From Acetobacteraceae bacterium (GTDB lineage Bacteria; Pseudomonadota; Alphaproteobacteria; Acetobacterales; Acetobacteraceae), in the NCBI GenBank assembly GCA_947475475.1, contig CANJOG010000140.1, positions 1 through 5,911 on the forward strand: a stretch of 5,911 bases of DNA, given 5' to 3'. Positions 1 through 4,918 of this stretch are shown here, piece by piece. A program made the translations under genes and the position numbers. Each line of letters starts with the position of its first letter. The stretch's first letter is position 1. The notes under the pieces were generated by a model, which saw nothing but the letters and a program-made list of their open reading frames with translations, was not told where the DNA came from and searched no databases.

Positions 1-1
1 G

Positions 2-1141
2 GCCGCACGCGGTGTGAACATCTTCGCTCACAAACTCGCTATTTTCAGCCTGACCTCCTGCATCGCCGGTATCGGCGGCGCACTGACGGTCATGCAACTC
101 CGCGTTGCCGCACCTGGCAGCTTCGATCTCGATGCGAATTTCATGCTGGTCGCGGTGGTGATCATTGGCGGCGCCGGGTTCCTCGCGGGGCCCGTATTGG
201 GTGCGCTGGTTTACGTCACGCTTCCCGAAGTGCTGCGGCTTGCGGATAATTGGCGGCTGGTCGTGTTCGGCATTTTGCTGGTGTTGCTGGCCTTGTTCGC
301 ACCACGCGGCTTGATCGGCCTGGCCTCGCGTCTGCGCTGGCGCGCGCCGCCCGCCAAGACGTCTTCGCCAAGGATTGCGACGGCGCCGGACGCACAGCCG
401 GTGCAGACTTCCCTTCTGGAAGTGCGCGGCATTGCACGACGCTTTGGCGGACGAACCGCATTGGAGGACGTTGGCTTCCAGCTCAAGGGCCCTGCCATCA
501 TCGGTCTGATCGGGCCCAACGGCGCCGGCAAGACAACGCTCTTCGACATCATCTGCGGCCGGCAAAGCGCGAATTCCGGCGAGGTGCGGCTGAATGGTGC
601 ACGCGTGGACGGATTGCCGCCGCACCGCCTGGCACGGCTGGGCCTCGCACGAAGCTTCCAGGAATGTCGCGTGCTGGGCGAGGAAACCTGTCTCGACAAC
701 ATGCTCTTCGCCGCGCAGGACAAGCGACTCTGGGCTGGCTTCCTGCCGGTCCGGCGCGCCCGGTCGCAGCGCGAGAAGGCGATACGCCTGCTCGATATGG
801 TCGGGCTGGCTGAGTATGCCAATGCACCAGCCAACTCGCTCTCGTTTGGCCAGAAGCGCCTGCTGGAGATTGCCTCACTGTTCATGCAGGATCCGAAAAT
901 CCTGCTGCTGGACGAACCAGCCTCGGGCGTGAATCCGACATTGCTGGCGAAGCTACACGATTTTCTTGTCGAACGGGCCGCGAGCCTCGGATTGATGCTG
1001 GTGATTATCGAGCACAACATGGAGTTTCTGATGTCCGTCGCGCAGCGTGTCATCGTGCTGCATCAGGGCCGTGTCCTGGCCGACGATGCACCGGCAGCAA
1101 TCCAGCGTGATGCGCGGGTCATCGAGGCGTATCTGAGCTGA
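2..1141 (+). CDS. livM/livG: Fused LivM permease-LivG ATPase of a branched-chain amino acid type ABC importer (5' partial)
   Basis: Inner-membrane permease and cytoplasmic ATPase of a HAAT/Liv importer in one polypeptide. The frame is open from base 2 and the GTG at 14 lies inside LivM-like sequence (RGVNIFAHKLAIFSL), so the true start and roughly 200 permease residues are upstream. Counting from GTG 14, residues 8-103 hold the last hydrophobic segments and the LivM-type GGAGFLAGPVLGA stretch (52-64). A linker rich in Ala, Pro and Ser (about 108-133) leads to a full LivG domain: Walker A GPNGAGKT 167-174, Q-loop Gln216, signature LSFGQ 276-280, Walker B ILLLDE 296-301, and H-loop His334 in IEHNM. 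The end, EAYLS, is typical of LivG. LivM-LivG fusions are a known architecture in proteobacteria. The substrate cannot be told from these parts; Liv-family importers also carry amides, urea and aromatic acids. Confidence 0.93.
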   Translation, partial: AARGVNIFAHKLAIFSLTSCIAGIGGALTVMQLRVAAPGSFDLDANFMLVAVVIIGGAGFLAGPVLGALVYVTLPEVLRLADNWRLVVFGILLVLLALFAPRGLIGLASRLRWRAPPAKTSSPRIATAPDAQPVQTSLLEVRGIARRFGGRTALEDVGFQLKGPAIIGLIGPNGAGKTTLFDIICGRQSANSGEVRLNGARVDGLPPHRLARLGLARSFQECRVLGEETCLDNMLFAAQDKRLWAGFLPVRRARSQREKAIRLLDMVGLAEYANAPANSLSFGQKRLLEIASLFMQDPKILLLDEPASGVNPTLLAKLHDFLVERAASLGLMLVIIEHNMEFLMSVAQRVIVLHQGRVLADDAPAAIQRDARVIEAYLS

Positions 1142-1851
1142 TGCTGGATATCGAGAACATTGCGGCGGGATATGGCGGGCGCCCGATTGTGCAGGGTGTT
1201 GGTCTGCATGTGCGCAAGGGCGAAATCGTCACCATCATAGGGCAAAACGGAGCCGGCAAATCGACGCTGCTGAAGGCGATTGCCGCCATGGCGCCGCAGC
1301 GCAGCGGGATCGTGCGGTTACGGGGCGAGGATGTTTCGTCACTCTCGACCCAATCTCTGCTGCGCCAGGGACTTGCCTATATCCCACAAGGCCGCAGCCT
1401 TTTCCCGCGTCTGACCGTCGCCGAAAATCTGCGGATGGGTGGCTATCTTCTTGATGACGCGGCTTTGCTGCGCGCGCGTATTGCCGCTCAAGAAGCGCGA
1501 TTTCCGGTTCTGGCCGGTCTGCAGGGCCAATTCGCCGCAAGCCTTTCGGGTGGTGAGCAGCGGCTGCTGGAACTGGCCCGCACTTTGGTTATGGAACCAG
1601 ACGTGCTGATGCTCGACGAGCCGTCGATCGGCCTTGCACCAATGGTCGTCAACGCCCTCTTCGCCACATTGCGAGACTTGGCGGAACAGGGCAAGGCAAT
1701 CCTGATGGTCGAGCAAAATGTCCGCGCCGCATTGGCGGCTTCCGATCGTGGTTACGTTCTGGAACTGGGCGCCGTGAAGCTGACGGACAGCGCGGAGGCG
1801 TTGCTGCACGATGATCGCGTGGCGCGGCTCTACATGGGTGTGCGCGGATAG
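1141..1851 (+). CDS. livF: LivF ATP-binding subunit of the same branched-chain amino acid type ABC importer
   Basis: Second cytoplasmic ATPase of the importer, expected to pair with the LivG domain encoded just upstream. The 236 residues match the usual LivF length. Visible motifs are Walker A GQNGAGKS 34-41, Q-loop Gln83 in YIPQGRSLFPRLTV, signature LSGGEQ 135-140, Walker B VLMLDE 155-160, and MVEQNV 189-194, where Gln192 replaces the H-loop His. That Gln is normal for LivF. The ATG at 1141 shares its A with the upstream TGA stop, so translation is probably coupled; a GAGG at 1124-1127 is rather far away (13 nt). The gene is probably the last of its operon, because the next gene is convergent after 10 nt. 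All catalytic motifs are intact, in contrast with the broken livF copy at 3334-3628. Confidence 0.95.
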   Translation: MLDIENIAAGYGGRPIVQGVGLHVRKGEIVTIIGQNGAGKSTLLKAIAAMAPQRSGIVRLRGEDVSSLSTQSLLRQGLAYIPQGRSLFPRLTVAENLRMGGYLLDDAALLRARIAAQEARFPVLAGLQGQFAASLSGGEQRLLELARTLVMEPDVLMLDEPSIGLAPMVVNALFATLRDLAEQGKAILMVEQNVRAALAASDRGYVLELGAVKLTDSAEALLHDDRVARLYMGVRG

Positions 1852-1861
1852 AGGCGGAGAC

Positions 1862-3247
1862 TCAGGCTGGAGTGGCCCGCTCGTCAATTAGCGGCTTTGC
1901 TTTCCAGCCCCGTCCGGCACTGATTTCCACTGCATCGACGAGTTCCACCTCCGGCGTCACGCGGATGGCGCTGCGCACTGCCTCAATGACACGCTGCACA
2001 AGACCCTCGGTGGCGGTGTTGGACATGGCGAGCCGGATGATGAGTTGGTCCGGCGATAGCGGGTCACTCGGCGTCTGCTTGCGCACAAGGGCCTGAAAGT
2101 CCGCGATGCCCGCAAGCGCATTCACCGAATCGACCAGCACAAGCGGGTTGACGAGCATGCCCTTGATTTTGACCAGACCATCGACGCGGAAAGGAATACT
2201 GGTCAGGCGCTCGGTCAGGGCCCCGCAATGCGGACACGGGCTCCGCGTCAATTCGGCAACATCACCCATCGAATAGCGCAACATGACCGTGCCACGGCGG
2301 TCCAGGTGCGTGAGCAGGAGTAGGCCAGGCGCCCCATCGGCCACAGGTAAATGTGTCTGCGGGTCAACCGCCTCGATCAGGAACTGGTCCGGCGCAGGGT
2401 TGTGATATCCGGAGCCGGCAGTGCACTCCACCATGCCGCCCTGCATTTCAGTGGCGCCGTAGGAGATGCTGATGCGTGGCTCTGCCGCACCAAGGCGGCG
2501 CAGCGCGTCGAGCATTGCTGCACGCGCAGCTTCGCCAAAACCCTCGCCGGTGACAAAGACGAGTCGCACGCTGGGCAAACGAACTCCCTGTTCCTCGGCG
2601 CGACCAAGCAGCGTGCGGATGTAGGAGGGTACGCCCCAGAGAATGCTGGGCTGCACACGTGCGGCAAGCGCCACGATCTCATCCAAACGGCGGCCGACTT
2701 CCGGCCGGCGCGCGCTTGCTTTGCCGGGCAACGCCGCAGTGACTGGAATTCCAAAGGCGGCTGGTGCATGCAGAGCCCGGGCAAAGGCACCGTGTGGATA
2801 GAGGGTGAGCGGAAACAGATTCAGCACGCTGTCCAGCGCGGTCACGCCGCGTAGCCGCATCATGTTGACGTTCGCGGCAAGAATATTCAGGAAGTCATAG
2901 GACGTCGAAACGAACGGTGTCGGTGCCGCGGTGGAGCCGGTCGTGTACATCGTATCCCACTGGGCCCGCTCCTCATCATCCGCTTGCGGACCAGCAACCA
3001 GCACGAAGCTGTCAGGCGCTGCCATATAGTCGGCTTTTGAGGTGATCGGCAGCTTGCGGAGATCTTCGAGTGTGCGGATATCTGCGCGCCTGATGCCGAG
3101 TTCAGCGAAGCGTGCGCGATAATGGGCGTGGGAGCTGAAAATCCGGTCAAGCGTTGCCGCCAGCCGCGATTCACGCACAGCATGCAGCCTCTCCGCATCG
3201 AGACCGAACAGGATATCATCGGTTGCGTGCGGTGCGCTTTCTGTCAT
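1862..3247 (-). CDS. PaaK-like AMP-forming acyl/aryl-CoA ligase
   Basis: Cytoplasmic adenylate-forming enzyme of the phenylacetate-CoA ligase type, expected to make an acyl-AMP and then a CoA thioester of an organic, possibly aromatic, acid. It has 461 residues from ATG 3247, slightly longer than PaaK at about 430-440. Motifs (add 2 if counting from TTG 3253): P-loop YTTGSTAAPTPF 101-112, YGATE 263-267, RYSMGD 324-329, CPHC 338-341, the hinge FRVDGLVKIKGMLVNP 353-368 in the PaaK style, and the tail GRGWKAKPLIDER, similar to PaaK GKAxRxxDxR. Cys275, His282, Cys338 and Cys341 could form a structural zinc site, which is an inference. ATG 3247 is preferred because AGGG lies 8 nt upstream; TTG 3253, two codons earlier, would be only 2 nt from it. 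The gene is convergent with livF and lies downstream of a broken second livF on its own strand. The substrate is unknown. Confidence 0.88.
   Translation of the reverse strand: MTESAPHATDDILFGLDAERLHAVRESRLAATLDRIFSSHAHYRARFAELGIRRADIRTLEDLRKLPITSKADYMAAPDSFVLVAGPQADDEERAQWDTMYTTGSTAAPTPFVSTSYDFLNILAANVNMMRLRGVTALDSVLNLFPLTLYPHGAFARALHAPAAFGIPVTAALPGKASARRPEVGRRLDEIVALAARVQPSILWGVPSYIRTLLGRAEEQGVRLPSVRLVFVTGEGFGEAARAAMLDALRRLGAAEPRISISYGATEMQGGMVECTAGSGYHNPAPDQFLIEAVDPQTHLPVADGAPGLLLLTHLDRRGTVMLRYSMGDVAELTRSPCPHCGALTERLTSIPFRVDGLVKIKGMLVNPLVLVDSVNALAGIADFQALVRKQTPSDPLSPDQLIIRLAMSNTATEGLVQRVIEAVRSAIRVTPEVELVDAVEISAGRGWKAKPLIDERATPA
1865..1909. repeat. Two-step inverted repeat at the livF/CoA ligase convergent junction
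   Basis: Outer arms GGCTGGA (1865-1871) and TCCAGCC (1903-1909) are complementary over 7 bp. Inside them CCGCT (1877-1881) and AGCGG (1890-1894) pair over 5 bp around an 8-nt loop. The two stems are separated by an internal loop of 5 and 8 nt. The element begins 14 nt after the livF stop and overlaps the 3' end of the ligase coding sequence. It has no T-tract, so it is not a standard intrinsic terminator. It might slow polymerase at the convergent junction or be chance in GC-rich coding DNA. Confidence 0.35.
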
Positions 3248-3255
3248 CGCCAAGA

Positions 3256-3259
3256 CCCT
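3256..3259 (-). promoter_or_regulatory. Ribosome binding site deciding the CoA ligase start
   Basis: On the minus strand AGGG is followed by 8 nt and then ATG at 3247. The alternative TTG at 3253 lies only 2 nt from the same AGGG. This spacing favours the ATG. No convincing -35/-10 pair was seen between this site and the livF remnant at 3334. Confidence 0.6.
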
Positions 3260-3333
3260 GAAAACATGGATTGCAGATCAATCACGGGAGAGTTGGATTG
3301 GTAATGGCCAAAGGCAACAGAGGCATGCGCAAG

Positions 3334-3628
3334 TCAGATACCAAGATAGCCGGCGCGCGAACGTTCGTCGCCGGCCATGTCGGCGGTGGCATCTTCCAGC
3401 ACCACGCGCCCATGTTCAACAACCACCGCACGGGTGGCCAGTGCCAGCGTCTGCACGACGTTCTGCTCGACCAGCATGATGGTGAGGCCCGACGTATTCA
3501 GTCGTGCGGTAGGGTGAACAAGTCTTCGATGAGCAATGGCGACAGGCCGGCGGCCACGCAGATAGGCCCCCCAGCAGGAGATTGTCGCGCACCGTCAGGT
3601 TGGGTTGGAATGTTCGTTCAAGATATGC
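3334..3628 (-). pseudogene. livF: Degenerate livF remnant (frameshifts, large internal deletion, 5' truncation)
   Basis: Remains of a LivF ATPase, different in sequence from the intact copy at 1141-1851. Three minus-strand segments in three frames line up in LivF order. The first, 3628 down to about 3570, reads AYLERTFQPNLTVRDNLLLG and continues as AYLRGR only if one base of a six-G run is removed. The second, 3548-3510, reads GLSPLLIEDLFTL. The third, 3507-3334, reads ARLNTSGLTIMLVEQNV, then VVVEHGRVVLED, and ends GYLGI before TGA. Compared with intact LivF, about 80 N-terminal residues with Walker A are missing, and roughly 57 residues carrying the LSGGEQ signature and Walker B are deleted between segments one and two. 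The product cannot be a working ATPase. It lies just upstream of the CoA ligase on the same strand, so it was probably the last gene of a lost liv operon. Confidence 0.85.
3349..3375. repeat. 27-nt near-palindrome inside the livF remnant
   Basis: Arms GCCGGCG (3349-3355) and CGCCGGC (3369-3375) flank a perfect 10-bp palindrome CGAACGTTCG (3358-3367). The only mismatch is CG on one side against T on the other. It lies in sequence that once encoded the LivF tail (residues DERSRAG), so ancestral codons may explain it. It sits about 100 nt upstream of the ligase start, where an operator or stem-loop is possible but unsupported. Confidence 0.5.
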
Positions 3629-3652
3629 GCTGACGCCACTGATGCTCTGGTC

Positions 3653-3829
3653 GGCCGCGTCGCCACCCACCGCATGCTGTTGCAATCGGTATGGGGCCTG
3701 GCCCATGTCGAGGACGTGCAATACCTGCGCGTCCATATCAACCATCTCCGCCAAAAACTCGGCCCCGCCGCCCCGCTGCTGCGCACCGAGCCGGCAGTCG
3801 GCTACCGCCTCATCGAGGAGACTACCTAG
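3653..3829 (+). pseudogene. kdpE: Truncated KdpE/OmpR-type response regulator, C-terminal DNA-binding end only
   Basis: The last 58 residues, GRVATHRMLLQSVWG through YLRVHINHLRQKL to RTEPAVGYRLIEETT and a TAG stop at 3827-3829, match the winged-helix C-terminus of KdpE. In that family this is the DNA-binding part of the regulator controlling the Kdp potassium pump; YLRVHINHLRQKL is the recognition helix region. The whole receiver domain with its phospho-acceptor Asp and the first part of the DNA-binding domain are absent; a full KdpE has about 225-235 residues. The open frame reaches back to an ATG at 3605, but those first 16 residues come from sequence antisense to the livF remnant and resemble nothing in regulators. 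The reading frame is undamaged, so the truncation may be fairly recent. No kdp genes are nearby. An OmpR-family regulator other than KdpE is possible. Confidence 0.83.
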
Positions 3830-3902
3830 GCGGCCGAATTCCCCTTGTCCGCCGCGTGGCAAAGGGCGCAGATTTCCGGGACGTTTCTCGCCCAAATCCG
3901 AC

Positions 3903-3908
3903 GGAAGG
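3903..3908 (+). promoter_or_regulatory. Strong ribosome binding site for the 2OG oxygenase
   Basis: GGAAGG lies 7 nt before ATG 3916. It decides the start, because the same frame stays open back to an ATG at 3691 that runs through the regulator remnant out of frame. Confidence 0.8.
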
Positions 3909-3915
3909 CAGTCTC

Positions 3916-4914
3916 ATGGCCGATTATGAACCCACTCCGCGCACAGCGACACGCAGCGAGGTTCCCGTCCTCGATCTCAGCGTGCTCGCCGATCCGTCGC
4001 CGCCCACGCGGCTGGCCGCCGAATTGCGCGAGGCCTGTCTGTCGATGGGCTTCTTCTATGTCCGCAATCACGGCGTGCCGCGCGAGGTGGTCGAGACCGC
4101 CTTCGCCGTGAACAAGCGCTATTTCGAACTGCCCGAGGAGGAACGCGCGCAGGATCGCATGGATGAGCGTTTCCGCTCCGGCTTTATGCCCTATGGTGTC
4201 AACCAGCAGGTTGGCTACGCGCCGGATGTGAAGGAAAGCTACGATTTCGGCATCGATCTGCCGCTGGACGATCCCGATGTCGCCGCCGGTCTGCCGCTGC
4301 ACGGGCCGAATAAGTGGCCCGCCCGCCATCCCTGGTTGCGCGCCGGCGCCGAGCCGTATTTTCAGCACACGCTGGAACTCGGCAAGCGCCTGCTGCGGCC
4401 TTTCGCTGTCAGCCTCGGCATGGACCAGAATTTCTTCCTGCAATATTGCAAGAAGCCGGTGGTCAAGTCGCGGATGTTCCACTACCCGCCGCACCCGCCG
4501 GTGGCCGATCTCTATGGCGTGGCGCCGCATACCGATTACGGCATGATCACACTGCTCACTCAGGACCCGATCGGCGGGCTCGAACTAAAGACCCGCGCCG
4601 GAGAATGGATCGGCGCGCCATGGATCGACGACACTTTCATCATCAATCTCGGCGATCTCTTCAAGGTCTGGACCAACGACATCTACGTCTCCAACCAGCA
4701 TCGCGTCGTCAACCGGCTTGGCCGCGAGCGCTACTCGATCCCGACCTTCTTCAATCTGGATTACCACGCCCCGGTGCATTGCCTGCCGAGCTGCGTCTCG
4801 CCGGAAAATCCCGCGAAATACGAGCAGATCTATTCCGGCGATTATCTCGTCCAGCGTTACAAGGCGGTGCAGAAATACAAGACGCCGACCGAACAGGGCG
4901 CCGCCAAGGTCTGA
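3916..4914 (+). CDS. Isopenicillin-N-synthase-like 2-oxoglutarate/Fe(II)-dependent oxygenase
   Basis: Soluble non-haem iron oxygenase of 332 residues, a normal length for this family. An N-terminal DIOX_N region (about 16-130) contains GFFYVRNHGV 45-54, followed by the 2OG-Fe(II) double-stranded helix domain (about 180-285). The iron triad is visible as His205 and Asp207 in PHTDYGMITLL and His262 in SNQHRVVN. Arg272 and Ser274 in RYSIPTFF form the RxS pair that usually binds the 2-oxoglutarate carboxylate. INLGD 243-247 is also typical. All catalytic residues are present, so it should be active. ATG 3916 is chosen for its GGAAGG site, and the family homology begins shortly after it. The gene appears to be a single transcription unit facing the amidohydrolase, with 4 nt between stop codons. 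Relatives act on many small molecules (amino acids, pyrimidines, flavonoid-like compounds), so no substrate is assigned. Confidence 0.92.
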   Translation: MADYEPTPRTATRSEVPVLDLSVLADPSPPTRLAAELREACLSMGFFYVRNHGVPREVVETAFAVNKRYFELPEEERAQDRMDERFRSGFMPYGVNQQVGYAPDVKESYDFGIDLPLDDPDVAAGLPLHGPNKWPARHPWLRAGAEPYFQHTLELGKRLLRPFAVSLGMDQNFFLQYCKKPVVKSRMFHYPPHPPVADLYGVAPHTDYGMITLLTQDPIGGLELKTRAGEWIGAPWIDDTFIINLGDLFKVWTNDIYVSNQHRVVNRLGRERYSIPTFFNLDYHAPVHCLPSCVSPENPAKYEQIYSGDYLVQRYKAVQKYKTPTEQGAAKV

Positions 4915-4918
4915 CCCG

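Larger units (their letters stand above)
3254..3915. other. 662-nt stretch without an intact gene, holding two gene remnants
   Basis: Between the start of the CoA ligase and the start of the oxygenase no reading frame encodes a complete recognisable protein. The stretch contains 80 nt of featureless leader (3254-3333), a degenerate livF on the minus strand (3334-3628), a 24-nt junction, the tail of a KdpE-like regulator on the plus strand (3653-3829), and an 86-nt leader with the oxygenase ribosome binding site. No transposase fragment or long terminal repeat was seen at the junctions. Confidence 0.8.

Noticed and set aside
211..1053. A 280-residue minus-strand open frame
   Set aside because: It is opposite the LivM-LivG gene, whose Walker, signature and H-loop motifs prove the plus-strand frame; long antisense frames are common at this GC content.
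3248..3253. TTG start for the CoA ligase at 3253
   Set aside because: AGGG would be only 2 nt away from it, whereas ATG 3247 has 8-nt spacing. TTG remains possible and would add only two residues.
1141..3628. The livF remnant as a recent duplicate of the intact livF in this window
   Set aside because: Matching regions differ throughout (for example NLLLGAYLRG versus NLRMGGYLLD and EHGRVVLED versus ELGAVKLTD), so they come from separate liv operons.
3271..3633. A 120-residue plus-strand open frame
   Set aside because: It is antisense to the livF remnant, whose minus-strand segments carry recognisable LivF sequence; the plus-strand translation resembles nothing.
3416..3895. A 159-residue minus-strand open frame
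   Set aside because: It joins sequence antisense to the KdpE-like tail, one in-frame LivF piece and out-of-frame remnant. It has no coherent domain and is a by-product of the scar.
3691..3915. A 75-residue N-terminal extension of the oxygenase from an upstream ATG
   Set aside because: It reads the regulator remnant out of frame, gives Arg/Pro-rich sequence unlike DIOX_N proteins, and the GGAAGG site before 3916 explains the true start.
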